Positions 32,801-43,907 of a DNA stretch of 64,000 bases are shown here, one piece after another (positions within the stretch are counted from its first letter, which is position 1; the number at the start of each line of letters is the position of its first letter). The stretch is from Armigeres subalbatus. Lineage: Eukaryota > Arthropoda > Insecta > Diptera > Culicidae. A program made the position numbers and the translations under genes. The stretch lies in contig NC_085140.1 in the NCBI RefSeq assembly GCF_024139115.2, forward strand, positions 456,740,248 through 456,804,247, given 5' to 3'. The notes under the pieces were generated by a model. The model made no database searches. It was given only the letters and a program-made list of their open reading frames with translations, and had not been told where the DNA came from.

Positions 32801-34165
32801 CAAGAGGCTCAGAAGCCTCCTTCCAAGAGGCTCAGAGCCTCCTTCCAAGAGGCTCAGGCCTCCTTCCAAGAGGCTCAGAAGCCTCCTTCCAAGAGGCTCA
32901 GAAGCCTCCTTCAAGAGGCTCAGGCCTCCTTCAAGAGGCTCAGGCCTCCTTCAAGAGGCTCAGAAGCCTCCTTTCAAGAGGCTCAGGCCTCCTTCCAAGA
33001 GGCTCAGAGCCTCCTTCCAAGAGGCTCAGGCCTCCTTTCAAGAGGCTCAGAAGCCTCCTTTCAAGAGGCTCAGAAGCCTCCTTCCAAGAGGCTCAGAAGC
33101 CTCCTTCCAAGAGGCTCAGAAGCCTCCTTCAAGAGGCTCAGAAGCCTCCTTCAAGAGGCTCAGAAGCCTCCTTCCAAGAGGCTCAGAAGCCTCCTTCAAG
33201 AGGCTCAGAAGCCTCCTTCAAGAGGCTCAGAAGCCTCCTTCCAAGAGGCTCAGAAGCCTCCTTCCAAGAGGCTCAGAGCCTCCTTCCAAGAGGCTCAGGC
33301 CTCCTTCCAAGAGGCTCAGAAGCCTCCTTCCAAGAGGCTCAGGAAGCCTCCTTCCAAGAGGCTCAGAAGCCTCCTTCCAAGAGGCTCAGAAGCCTCCTTC
33401 CAAGAGGCTCAGGCCTCCTTCCAAGAGGCCTCAGGAAGCCTCCTTTCAAGAGGCTCCAGAAGCCTCCTTCCAAGAGGCTCAGAAGCCTCCTTCAAGAGGC
33501 TCAGGCCTCCTTCCAAGAGGCTCAGAAGCCTCCTTCAAGAGGCCTCAGAAGCCTCCTTTCAAGAGGCTCAAGCCTCCTTCAAGAGGCTCAGAAGCCTCCT
33601 TTCCAAGAGGCTCAGGCCTCCTTCCAAGAGGCTCAGAAGCCTCCTTCAAGAGGCTCAGGCCTCCTTCAAGAGGCTCGGAAGCCTCCTTCCAAGAGGCTCA
33701 GCAGCCTCCTTCCAAGAGGCCTCAGAAGCCTCCTTCCAAGAGGCCCGAAGCCTCCTTCAAGAGGCTCAAGCCTCCTTCCAAGAGGCTCAGAGCCTCCTTC
33801 AAGAGGCTGGAAGCCTCCTTCCAAGAGGCCTGGAAGCCTCCTTCAAGAGGCTCAGAAGCCTCCTTTCAAGAGGCTCAGGAAGCCTCCTTCCAAGAGGCTC
33901 AGGCCTCCTTCCAAGAGGCTCAGAAGCCTCCTTCCAAGAGGCTCAGAAGCCTCCTTCCAAGAGGCCTCAGAAGCCTCCTTCCAAGAGGCTCAGGCCTCTT
34001 TCCAAGAGGCTCAGAAGCCTCCTTCCAAGAGGCTCAGAAGCCTCCTTCCAAGAGGCTCGGAAGCCTCCTTTCAAGAGGCTCGGAAGCCTCCTTCCAAGAG
34101 GCTCGGAAGCCTCCTTTCAAGAGGCTCGGAAGCCTCCTTTCAAGAGGCTCGGAAGCCTATTTTCT
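29819..34165. repeat. GC-rich 23-bp minisatellite, about 4.3 kb, each unit a hairpin
   Basis: Roughly 190-200 units (estimated from length) built on GCCTCCTTCCAAGAGGC plus a TCAGAA spacer. The unit contains the dyad AGCCTC-N7-GAGGCT. Variants are mostly single-base gains or losses in the loop (CTTCAA, CTTTCAA, CTTTCCAA) or the spacer (TCAGGCC, TCAAGCC, TCAGAGCC), while the stem halves stay almost constant. The outermost units at both ends carry TCGGAA in place of TCAGAA. The 1,473-codon frame across it exists only because the unit has no stop on the plus strand. It is not called as a gene. Confidence 0.97.
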
Positions 34166-35919
34166 TTCAAGAGGCTCGGTAGTCTCATGTCTTTATCTCG
34201 ATTACGTGTCCCTTGTTCACCAATTTTTGAGTGTTGCTGATAAGGAGAATGTAATCATAGTCACATCCTTTTGTCTGCCATACACCTTCACGAATAGCTC
34301 TCTCTCTTGTTTTCCATTTTAATGTTTGTTGTTTCTCTTTCATATGTCTTCCTCTCTTTGTTATCTCCCAAGAATATGTTTGTTCGTTTCGTTACAGAAG
34401 TGAAACATCGTCAGGAATGGCAACTATGTGAACATCTTCATCGTTGATAGTTATGCAGCCTATACGTTATATAAAGGCATTCATTTTTATTCCGAATACG
34501 ATAACATATTTTACATCTTTATTCTTGTCCCACTCGAAAGCTTCTGTGAAAATCTATATCCGCTCGATGTGCATTGTTTTGTAATAACAAATTACTTCAA
34601 TCAAATCCACCTGAATAGGCAATAAGAAGGTACTCAGTGAACCAGACGTAGGAAATTTCCAGTAGCTATGTTTCGCATGACATGGCAACGAAAAAGTTAT
34701 GGAGCAAGCAATTCATCGATTTTTTACGATGTCCTAGTTAATTATTCAGTGATTATGCTCAACATCAGCAACGGCCTATTCTTAAATTTTAAGTCCCTCC
34801 TTGAGACCCAATCGGCAGACTGTGTTGCTATGAGCTCTGCTCTCAAAACCATCGTACGCCGCTGTGCAACCCGAGGGAAAACAAAAGCCTTGTGCTGTTT
34901 TATGTTTGTCGTCGAATTTATAAAGTTAATTGGACTCAGGTTGTAGGGGAGCAACGTTTCACCATGTGGAAATTTTCGACGTTTGAACTTTCGGTTCGAG
35001 AGAAGCATCCAAGTGGCAAAAATAGGTACTTGCATCGCATAGAGAAAGAAGCTCCCGGGCTCCCATGGCGCTGATGCAAGATTCATGTACCTTCAGCACG
35101 ACACCCACACCGCAGCATCTCTCGATCGGGGCACGTAAGCTGGCACCGAAAACAGAAAATATCCGCTGGCTTTTTTCAAATATTTGAACGGTGCATTATG
35201 GTATGTGTTTGTAAAACATCGGTTGGTATAGTGTAAACAGACCCGTCAATTTATGCACCGAAAGCACCGCCGGTATAAAACCATGCTTTTTCTTCTATTT
35301 TTCCAGCTGCCGCTTTTCTCACCCCTTGCCCGCCAGTCGGCAGCCATCGCATCGGAACGGCAACAACGTTCCCCCGATGGCTGCCCGAGCAACGAAGCAC
35401 CATCATCAAAATCGTTACGGAGAGCAGGTCCCTGCTCGGTTCAAACGTTTTCCACCGTTTGACGAGGCGGCAGAAATCAACCAGAGATGGGTCCAAGGCA
35501 TGGCATCGGCGTGCACCGTACAAGCACTGGAGTTCGCTCGCACCCATAACTTACTCGTGGATTGTATTAGTATTATAGCAAAAATTAACACCGTGTACCG
35601 TCGTCGCGTCGTCCTTTCTGAAGGTATCGGCACCGGGTTTCCAGTTTTTACGATCAGCACACACCGTCCAAAGTCAGCAACTACAGGTTTTCTGAGTATA
35701 TTGCGTCGGTGGAGTATGTTGTATCAATAATGATCCTGTGTACATTTATTTGACTTTTGAACTATGAACTATGTTTATTCTATCGAAAACAAAGAAGTGT
35801 GAAGCATATGGAAGTAATTTGTGTGACAGAATTGGCTGCTAGTTTTGGTGTAGGCCCAACTACCCAACTACATTTTCATTCCAAAATTTCAATTGCTTGC
35901 GGCTGCTGGTGATACTCAC
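34166..35919. other. Unannotated flank downstream of the GC-rich satellite
   Basis: No repeat family or recognisable protein. The frames at 35253-35462, 35326-35730 and 35415-35660 overlap on both strands and show no motif. 35253-35480 is GC-richer than its surroundings. Confidence 0.35.
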
Positions 35920-36000
35920 GGTTTAAGAGCTCGGTGCTGTAGATCCAATTGTGAGGCCAACAAGTTCAATGTATGTGCCACACCCGATGGTTGTTCTCCT
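35920..36000 (-). CDS. Weak exon candidate (81 nt)
   Basis: The minus strand has a donor CC|GTGAGTATC at 35919 and an AG at 36001-36002 (TATCAG). The frame between reads GEQPSGVAHTLNLLASQ, then LDLQHRALK, an amphipathic helix. The acceptor lacks a good pyrimidine tract, and another AG slightly upstream brings in a stop. It may be chance. Confidence 0.2.
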
Positions 36001-36629
36001 CTGATACCCACCGCGTTTCACTAATGTATAGTACTACAAATTCGACATTGGAATTCTGTTGAACTTAATACTAAAATACTAATACTAACATCTAAAGAAA
36101 AATTGAAAAAAAAGTGTTGGAATTGAATATCCAGGTTCCAGTGCGTTGCCAGATCGGTTAATTTATGGGCACGCATGATGACATCCAACGATATTAAATG
36201 AAATTCTATCGCACAACTAAAAGCATGACTGTATTTCGTTACCGCGTTGATTTCCAGAACCAGGAACAGTGCACACCAGGTTGTGTGTACTTAATCAACT
36301 GTGTGTAATCCATAAATGCTTTGCTATCGGCCGACCATGACTGCTGCTGTGGTGCTTGTTTAAGCTGGCGGAACCCGCTTGCTCGATTATGTTGGATCTA
36401 ATGTGATAATAGTTTGATTAGAAGCGCACCTGTCTGTCCCGGGGGATTGGAAGCCTTCGCGTCACGTCGTATATAAGTGGATTGCATAACGCCATGCTAT
36501 AATAGAAACCCAAGCAGTGTAAGACCTTACGGAACGTAACTGATGCGTGCGATGAGAAATAAGGGATAGTAATCTTTGTCCGTTCTCCCATGCCATGGTT
36601 TAAAAACCCTGATTGATCCACCTAGCGGT

Positions 36630-37012
36630 GTGCCTTTCTCGTACATCAGATATACTAAACAAAATTGAGTTAGAATTTCTTAGCGTGTTTTTTTTTTGTA
36701 TATCAATCCTGTTTTGGCACTAACTTTCGATTCCATAGACCGCTAGATCGGATTTTTAATAGAAAACAATGGGACAGGGTTCCCCGTCGAATGCAGCTTA
36801 TCTCAAACAAATTGGATCGGTAGGTGTCTAAAAGATGAGTAAGTTTTATTTTGCGCACATACATGCACACACACAGTCAGACATCATCTCAATTTGTCGG
36901 GCTGAGTCGATTGGTATATAACACTATGGGTCTCCGGACCTTCTATCACAAAATCGTCTTGGAAGTGAATATATATAGCCTTTTCGTTACACCTTGGTGT
37001 ACGAGAAAGGCA
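36630..37012. mobile_element. Complete MITE with TGCCTTTCTCGTAC / GTACGAGAAAGGCA ends
   Basis: The inverted ends are clear. The left flank has ATCCACCTAGCGG. Internal words (AATAGAAAACAATGGGACA, TCGGGCTGAGTCGATTGG, CTATGGGTCTCCGG) recur in the copies at 13300-13500 and 16150-20092, so this copy serves as the local reference. It is non-coding. Confidence 0.8.
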
Positions 37013-37317
37013 AAAACAATAACTTTTTCTTGGGAATCCGTATTATTTATATGACTGCTTCTGCAAAACAATTGGAGAAACAAAGAAGAAAAATTAAGTA
37101 GGACATCATAAGTCTGAAGAAAGCAAACAGAACTAGACTGGCAAGACAACAACCTACGCTACACGATTTCAATCCGCATCAAAGATCAGCGCACAGTGGT
37201 TCGCTCCAGAACAAAGGTTGGTCAAAACCTCAAAATGTCTTGAACGAAAGACTTGAACGTGAGTGTTGGAAGCACTACTTTGGCTATATACAGTTGTTTT
37301 GAGCATCTCTGTGAATA

Positions 37318-37704
37318 CAGTGTTGACCCGATTTTGTCACTCCCCGATTTTGTCTACCCCCGATTTTGTCACGTTTTCGACCCGATTTTGTCACCCCAAA
37401 AAAATTTGTCATTCTTTTTATTTTCGTAAATAATACCAAAAACAGCATTGATTTTCATGAAATAACTTTCACCGCCTGTAGTTTATTACGAAAGACTTCT
37501 GAGTACCTGGGAAATATTCTGTAAGCAATTTCAACAAGAAATAACGGGTACCGTTCACGCATTTGGCCTTTCCAAGGCATAAAATGATTCATATTTGTGG
37601 AATGAATTAAAAAAAATGAAAATATTTTTTTTTCAATTTTGTCACATACCCTGTTTTATCACCCCAAAATTCACCAGGGGGGTGATAAAATCGGGATATT
37701 ACTG
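37318..37704. mobile_element. TA-flanked MITE, CAGTGTTGACCCGATTTTG ends
   Basis: CAGTGTTGACCCGATTTTGTCAC is answered by GTGATAAAATCGGGATATTACTG at the right, each side flanked by TA (37316-37317, 37705-37706). The left end carries several further CCCGATTTTGTCAC copies in tandem. CAGT ends with TA duplication point to a Tc1/mariner or pogo-type mobiliser. Confidence 0.85.
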
Positions 37705-40505
37705 TAGTAAATACTTTCATTTTACTGCTAAATTCGGATTTTGAAAACAGATTGTTTCGCAACAAAGATGATCTCACTTCAGCAATACGCATCCTAGATA
37801 ACCAACAGCTCATAACCAAATTCAGATTCTTGCGAGAAAATTTCATAAGATTCTTAGAATTTGTCATTCCCCGAACGGTCCGTTGTCTGCGGAATTCCGA
37901 TCAAAATGGCTCGCGCGCGCGGAAAGCAACTTTCTTATATCGAAAGAAGTAATTTCATTAGCCCTGTCCCTTCATTAATCATTATGAGTGCACATTATAT
38001 TTACATCCGGATCACAAAGGGGCAGGACTAGCGGGCTTAATTTAATGAATACAATAAAACTACTTTCCGTCGCGGCCGAGCCATTTTGGTCGGGATTTCG
38101 CAAAGAGCGGTTCGATAAAGTTTGATGCAGCGGAACGGACACAGCAGCACGAAGGCATGGGTAGCAGTGACAATGCTGAAAATTTATTCCAATTTCGTAT
38201 CTTGGCTTCCAAATTGGTATCTTGGCTTATAAACTTCGCAGCATGTTCTTTTCAATAGTAAATCCGCACATCTGCATAGATAAGTTGAACAAATAAATAA
38301 CGGACAGTCTTCGGGATTTCCGTAAAAATCTAGCAGTTATTTGAATACAACTTCTCCTCCCGTCAAATAACACTGGTTGTACATATTACACGATCTCTTC
38401 CCTATAACGAGGTTCCACTTCAGAAAGTCACTGATTTCCTTCAGGTTGGTAATTTCCAACTCCCGCTAACCTGCGGGAATCAAAATTGACTGAAGGACAC
38501 CCTCATCTGGGAATTGCACACAGACGTAAGAAACTGCTTGATGGAAAGAAGAATTATCCAGTGGGTTACGAAACTCTGCTGCACCAATTATGCTTCGGCT
38601 CCCAGTAGTTGTACCGTCACGGACCATTGGTGGAGCATACTTGCAGAAACAGCAACCGAAATTGAAGTTCTCTGCAATCCGAAAGTCCTCACTCTGAAAA
38701 CCGGTCTCTTGGCGCTGGGAAATGGTTCGAGAGCAGCCAAAACCTCAAAAATCTAAATTCGTGTTTCCGTCAGAATTGTATTTTTCTCATTTTATAGAAT
38801 ACTTACGTGATTCAAATTCAAAATTTAAAGTAGTTCTGTTGAGTTTTGACTTTTGACTTTGTTACATCATTTTGAATTGAACATAAATGTAGATTTTCGA
38901 AGAAAATCGCTGTTTGACAAGACGTTTAGATCAGCATCGTACGGCTTCAATTACATCGCTAACCCCAATATTATTTCATGGCTGCATTTGTCGGGATCTT
39001 AAATAGTATGTCTATGTCAAATATTGGTGACAGAATTCAATTTTAGTTAACTTTGAATACAAATTTAGTTTAAATACTCACAATTTTTAGATTGAACTGT
39101 TCCAAAAGTATAAGCGCCGTTGAGTGCCCGTAGTAATTCTATGCTCATTACAAAGCTTAAAGCAATAGGTTTCTATTCATTACTGTTTTGTTCTGCCAAA
39201 AGTTGTGATAAGCTGTTTTTTTTAACGTTTTAGTTTGAAAAGTGCATAGTATTTTTTGGTCTGTTTCTAAATGAAACCTTACGAATGCGCGTTTTTTGTT
39301 CACAAGAACTTTAAAAATGCCCTTTTTTCAAATTATTAGATTGAAGCTGAAACGTTCGATATAATTATTTAATATTTAAAACATGTAATGAAAGCATTAA
39401 ATGAAAGCTGAAAAATGCAATAATCTCGTAGCATAATTATTCAATGACGGAATCATTTATGTACTTTTATTTGAATATTTTTATTACTGTTTTGAGTGAA
39501 ATAATTGGATAGTTTTCTTCCCAAACGATTAGAAGATATCACATACAAGATTTCTTATTTTCAAAACTTTCTCCAAGGAAGGAAAAGGAAAAGCCTGTTT
39601 CAAATCAAGATTATGAAAAATACAAATGTAAGTATACAGTTGTAATAAAAGTTGTTCGTTTGTCATTCAAATTAATTGATTCTTTCCAAATACAACTACT
39701 ACTATTCCATAATTCACGATGTTCCAAATAAAATATTTTGTCTTAGCATAAGCACAGCCAGTATTTAGCAAGCAAGTCTTTTGATACGAACATTATTTAT
39801 AGCTTTTTTCACTTTTCAAAAGACGAGTTTGTACTATTACATTTAACTCCACCACATAGGTCAAGTAAGAAAACAAATAACGGCCTTACTGTTGAAGTCG
39901 AAATACATAACTGTGAAGTAGCAATCAAGTAATGGAACTAAATGGAATAGTATTAACCTTCTGTCTGTGCTCAAAAAAACTTACGTTGTCTGTGCTCTGG
40001 GGTCAAATTGACCCCAAATTGAAATTGCTATAACTTTTTTACTGTTTGGCCTATTTTGGATTTTTGGGGCTGTTTCGAAAGATAATTTAATCATCTTTCA
40101 GGTCGTAACCAAAGATTGACTATTGATGGGCGGGTATTTTACTTATATCCCAAAATCCTACCCATTTTGAACTGCACCTTTTTTAAAAAGGTTATGCCGG
40201 AAGGCGTGTGCTTCGGCATGAGGTGTTGATAAGTAAAGAACTTGGCCACCAGGTCGTGGTATATTTGAATTCATTATTTTAGACTACTCAAGATATTTCG
40301 ATATATAGAATTCTCCTCAGTATAAACATTCTTATCGCACAAATTTAAAATTTGTTAAAATGGCGTCTTGATCAAAGGTCTTCTAGTGGGAATGAACTGT
40401 CTTGTGGCGGTAGTAATAATTGGGAATTTTACAAATAGGCGGCAAATTGGCTGATACTTGGTTACGCATGTAGACCCAAAGGCCTTAATTCCAGGGTTTT
40501 CTTGA
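37705..40505. other. 2.8-kb stretch without supported features
   Basis: No clear repeat or gene. The frame at 38514-38756 (+) is open and moderately protein-like, and its minus strand has an acceptor-like GAATTTAG before an open run, so neither orientation can be favoured. A GGGGTCAAATTGACCCC palindrome lies at about 40001-40017. Confidence 0.35.
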
Positions 40506-40510
40506 ATTAG

Positions 40511-40621
40511 GGGCTGTCCATAAACCACGTAGACTCTTGAGGGGGGGAGGGGTTTCAAAAAAGTCTACGATAGTCTACGAAGGGGGACGGGGGGGTATAC
40601 CAAAAGTCTACGTAGACTTTT
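40511..40621. mobile_element. Left terminus of a GGGCTGTCCATAAACCACG element
   Basis: GGGCTGTCCATAAACCACGTAGAC is followed by a G-rich block (GAGGGGGGGAGGGG, GGGGGACGGGGGGG) and GTCTACGTAGAC. The inverted partner terminus (GTCTACGTGGTTTGTGGACAGCCCC) is 3 kb away at 43597. The two may be ends of one element filled by later insertions, or two partial copies. Confidence 0.6.
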
Positions 40622-40839
40622 TGATTTTATGGTTTTTAAAAGCCTTTTATACAACAGCTTCGTGCGAAGTTCACTTGTTTTATTTTTTTAGGATGTTCCG
40701 GTTTTTTTTTGCAAGACTTTACCGTTATAATTTCTTGCATTTCTTCTTAAAAAAATAATGAATTTCACTAAAGTAAAGATCTAAGCTACGGCTTAAAACT
40801 ATCATGGATTTCACCACGAAATTCTTCTGCGTTTAGCAG

Positions 40840-41935
40840 GAAAATTCTCCAAAGTATTCTTTAAAAAAATTCGATTTTTTTTTTCTTAAATCTTCACTTG
40901 GATTTTACTGCAGATTCTATTAGAATTTCGTTTGATTTTCGGCAGGAACTACTTTGCAAACTATGGAAATTATTTCGTACTTCAACGGATTTTTTTTTGG
41001 AATATACAAAGAAAGCATTTTGGAATATCCAAGAAATAGTCTTTGGAAGCCCAAAAGATATTCTTTGGAACTTGTAAAGGGAATTCTCCGAAATTTCCGC
41101 CAGAAACCGTTCAGAATATTCAATGGAGATTTTCTGTCCCCGACATTTTTTGTCTAATTTTGGAAATTCTTCGTAATTTTCGCGAGGAACTCTTTGCAAA
41201 TATAAGCAAAATTATTAGAAATGCCCGTTGGAAATTCTCCTTCGTAAATTTCTTCGGCAGTTCTATGGACAATTCTTTGGAATTATCGATGGAAAATTTT
41301 CGAAATTTCTAAATAAATTGTTGAAAACTTCCACGAGAAATTATTTGAATTTCCCGCCAAAAACAGTTTGAGTTTCCACAAAAAAAAAATATTTGTAATT
41401 TTTGTAAAAAAGCCTTTTTAATTTTTATGGTAATTTATTTAATTTTTTTACGAGAAATTCACAAAAAGTTCAACTGAAAATTCTCCAAAAATTTTCACCG
41501 AAAATTATTCAGAAAATATTTTTTGAAATGCCCATAAGACTTATTCAAATTTCCTCGAGAAATTGCTCCAAATTTGCAAGAAAAATTAAAAAATATCGTA
41601 GGAAACCATTCTAAATTTCCACGGGAAATATATCGGAATGTCCGTTTAAACTAAAAATTCGGGAAAAATCGGGAAATAATTCTAAATTTTCACGGAAAAT
41701 TACTCGGGTTTTTTAACGGGAATTTGGAATTTAGAAGAAAAATCTTGGGATTTCAACAGATGATTATTCAGCGGGATATTGCATGGAATTTTCAAGAAAA
41801 GCATCGGAATTATCACGGAGAGTTCTTTGGAGTATTTCAAGGTTATCAATTGGGAAATTTTACGAAATTTCCACGCAAAACTTATTGGAATGTAGACTTG
41901 ACATTCTCGGAATTTTTTTAAATTCTAAAAATTCA
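40840..41935. repeat. Old degenerate GAAATTC/GAATTTCC array, about 1.1 kb
   Basis: Words such as GGAAATTCT, AAATTTCC, CGAGAAATT and TTCTTTGGAA recur every 30 bp or so in a strongly diverged tandem pattern. The repeated words are partly shared with the fresh array at 50505-61860. The open frames at 40894-41312 on both strands are by-products. Confidence 0.55.
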
Positions 41936-42078
41936 CGATTTTCACTATTTTGACCCGGCGTTGAAAATTATAGGTCAGATGCGTGACAGATTTTATCAGT
42001 GGCGCGCCGATGCAAAAATGTCGGCGATGGTGGTGCACAGCACACCTCGAGGAGGAATTGAATTCAACAGTAATTAAA

Positions 42079-42302
42079 TTAGGGTAAGTGTACCGGTTTT
42101 GGCCACCTTAGTGCCTAATTTGGCCAACCCTGAAAAATGCGTAACTTCCAAAAAGTATCGATCAGTTTCAACAGTGACGAAGCATAAGGGATATATCTCT
42201 TGTTAGAGCTAATAAAACCCTCGAAAATTGCTTTATCTCCGGAGTTACGTGAAAAACTGGCCAAATTAGGAACATGGCCAAAACTGGTACAGTTACCCTA
42301 AT
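42079..42302. mobile_element. MITE, TTAGGGTAA..CCGGTTTTGGCCA ends
   Basis: TTAGGGTAAGTGTACCGGTTTTGGCCA and TGGCCAAAACTGGTACAGTTACCCTAA are inverted repeats of 27 bp, and TGGCCAAA words are repeated inside. It lacks coding capacity. The flank TTA/TAA may be part of the target duplication. Confidence 0.85.
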
Positions 42303-42514
42303 TGGCTTTGAGATTTGATTTCAGGAGTTATGGACAGTGAATTAAATTTGATTTCGTTGAAATTTGATTTTTGTTTTATTGGATTTTGTTCAGTGTGATT
42401 TTGTTAAGTTTGAAATTCGATTTTTTTTTGTAATTACTATGTCTGAAACTTGATTATGCATATGTACAACATGTGATAGATTTAGTTCGGAAAAGGTATT
42501 GGAGGGTAACCGCC

Positions 42515-42583
42515 CCTTCGGTGGGGTTTGATCCCACGACCCCAGTTCGCATGACAGGTGCTTTCCCTACTAAGCTACGAAGG
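42515..42583 (-). tRNA. tRNA-like pseudogene / SINE head, left arm
   Basis: This is the reverse complement of the right-arm copy at 42939-43007 and shows the same cloverleaf elements. The D-arm reads AGCTTAGTAGGGAAAGC here, which fits the A-box consensus (TAGCTTAGTAGG) better than the other arm. Confidence 0.5.
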
Positions 42584-42938
42584 ACCTGCGTCGTCCACCG
42601 CAGCTTAGCGGGTACTGATGAAACCAAATTCCCAGCACCAGCACTTTGAATGTACTGATCTCGAGTGGCGATCTCTTTTCGCTTGTGTGGTCGTGTCGGG
42701 ATCTGACGACCAAACTGGCACAACCTCACACAACCCTACTTCATTGAGCGCCGTTGCTGATGAAGCAAGTGTGTAGGAGCCGGACAATATTAAATACTCA
42801 TCCTACTTGGTTGACATGTGTACAAAAATACATTTGAGAGAGTTAGTTCTGAAAATGTATTGCGAGAGATCGACTGGTACCTGGTGCTGGGAATTTGGTT
42901 TCATCAGTACCCGCTAAGCTGCGGTGGACGACGCAGGT

Positions 42939-43007
42939 CCTTCGTAGCTTAGTAAGGAAAGCACCTGTCATGCGAACTGGGGTCGTGGGATCAAACCCCA
43001 CCGAAGG
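42939..43007 (+). tRNA. tRNA-like pseudogene / SINE head, right arm
   Basis: A cloverleaf can be drawn. The acceptor pairs CCTTCG with CGAAGG, the D-stem pairs GCTT with AAGC, and the anticodon stem pairs CCTGT with ACTGG with one mismatch. The T-arm is GTGGG-ATCAAAC-CCCAC and matches the B box. The loop CATGCGA puts TGC in the anticodon position (Ala-like) but lacks the usual U33. It is therefore probably a tRNA-derived repeat rather than a working tRNA. Confidence 0.5.
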
Positions 43008-43464
43008 GGCGGTTACCCTCCAATACCTTTTCCGAACTAAATCTATCACATGTTGTACATATGCATAATCAAGTTTCAGACATAGTAATTAATTTCCACA
43101 CCGGGTGGCTTAATACCCGGCATATAGGCAATTAACTTTGAATGTGCTTTGTTGTAATGTTTACAAGGAAAAGGAATTCAATAGCTGAATTGCTTAAAAC
43201 GTGGTTGATTTCCATATTTTTCCAATCACATAGGGGAACTGTTCCGTTTTCCATCTCACTGTACATATATTCATCTCATCGCAAAACAAAGAAATATAGC
43301 ACCAATCTCGTCGCTTCTTTTTGCTAACACGCGTGCTCACTGGTGAAAAAAATCACAAAAATATGTAACAAACCAAATATTCCTTTTCATTGCTTTGTTT
43401 TTGATGGGATGGAAATAGGAGCTATGGGATGAAGTGCCGAACCGTTCCCCTATGATGTTTTGTA

Positions 43465-43597
43465 AAATTTGGTAAAGTCTACGTAGACATCATGAGGGGG
43501 AGGGAGGGGTTTTGAAAAAGTCTACGAAAGTCTACTAGGGGGGACGGGGGGGTTTGAAAAAGTGAAATTTCGGTCTACGTGGTTTGTGGACAGCCCC
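43465..43597. mobile_element. Right terminus of a GGACAGCCCC element
   Basis: AAAGTCTACGTAGAC is followed by the same G-rich block type as at 40511-40621 (GAGGGGGAGGGAGGGG, GGGGGGACGGGGGGG). It ends GTCTACGTGGTTTGTGG-ACAGCCCC, the inverse of the 40511 terminus. Confidence 0.6.
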
Positions 43598-43675
43598 TGT
43601 GAAGAATGACAAAAAAATATCTGACTCAAGACGAAGTTTCTTCATATTACAAAACATTATCTCTTGGGGTCTCCA

Positions 43676-43907
43676 GTAGACCTGCGAGCATAGGCGTAGG
43701 GTTGCCAATCCGGAGATGGCGTGTTTAATTCTCGGTCTGGTCTAGGATATTTTCGGGTTGGTGTATCCATTGTACTTGTCACACAAGATACATGCTTATG
43801 CAATGGTGGGCATCGATTACAGATCAACAAACTTTAAAAGGTCAATGACCTTCTTTTGTTATACAATCCAATCAAACCCAAATCAAATTCAAATCCAATC
43901 CAAATGA
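43676..43907 (+). mobile_element. tRNA-derived SINE
   Basis: The head AGACCTGCGAGCATAGGCGTAG, then GCCAATCCGGAGATGGC and GTGTTTAATTCTCGG, resembles a decayed tRNA with a B-box-like element. It is followed by a TTTTCGGGTTGG-containing body and a tail of CAAATCCAATC repeats. This matches the general form of mosquito tRNA SINEs. The 5' border is approximate. Confidence 0.55.

Larger units (their letters stand above)
42431..43091. repeat. Long inverted repeat: 211-bp arms, 239-bp centre, tRNA-like sequence in each arm
   Basis: Arms 42431-42641 and 42881-43091 are reverse complements with one mismatch seen (CCCTACTAAG versus CCTTACTAAG). Each arm carries a 69-nt tRNA-like stretch and a tail with TTTTCCGAACTAAATC. 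The centre (42642-42880) contains a diverged copy of the tail (AGAGTTAGTTCTGAAAATG). Near identity of the arms implies recent duplication or continuing gene conversion. The open frames crossing it are not genes. Confidence 0.95.

Noticed and set aside
29819..34165. CRISPR-like array
   Set aside because: Units are contiguous with no unique spacers of constant length, and the context is eukaryotic.
29819..34240. A 1,473-codon frame of RGSEASFQEAQKPPSKRL-type repeats
   Set aside because: It results from a 23-bp stop-free repeat. Indels rotate the frame constantly, so a conserved protein is implausible.
38514..38756. Moderately protein-like 80-codon frame
   Set aside because: The opposite strand shows an equally open run with an acceptor-like site, and no motif favours either orientation.
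40001..40017. GGGGTCAAATTGACCCC palindrome as an operator
   Set aside because: It is probably part of a dispersed repeat in otherwise featureless DNA. No regulatory context can be shown.
42939..43007. Functional tRNA-Ala gene
   Set aside because: The anticodon loop lacks the expected U at position 33, the anticodon stem has a mismatch, and the sequence lies in a palindromic repeat. It is better read as a tRNA-derived repeat.
42454..43049. Open frames through the tRNA-like palindrome
   Set aside because: They translate the inverted repeat arms. Identical peptides come from both arms.
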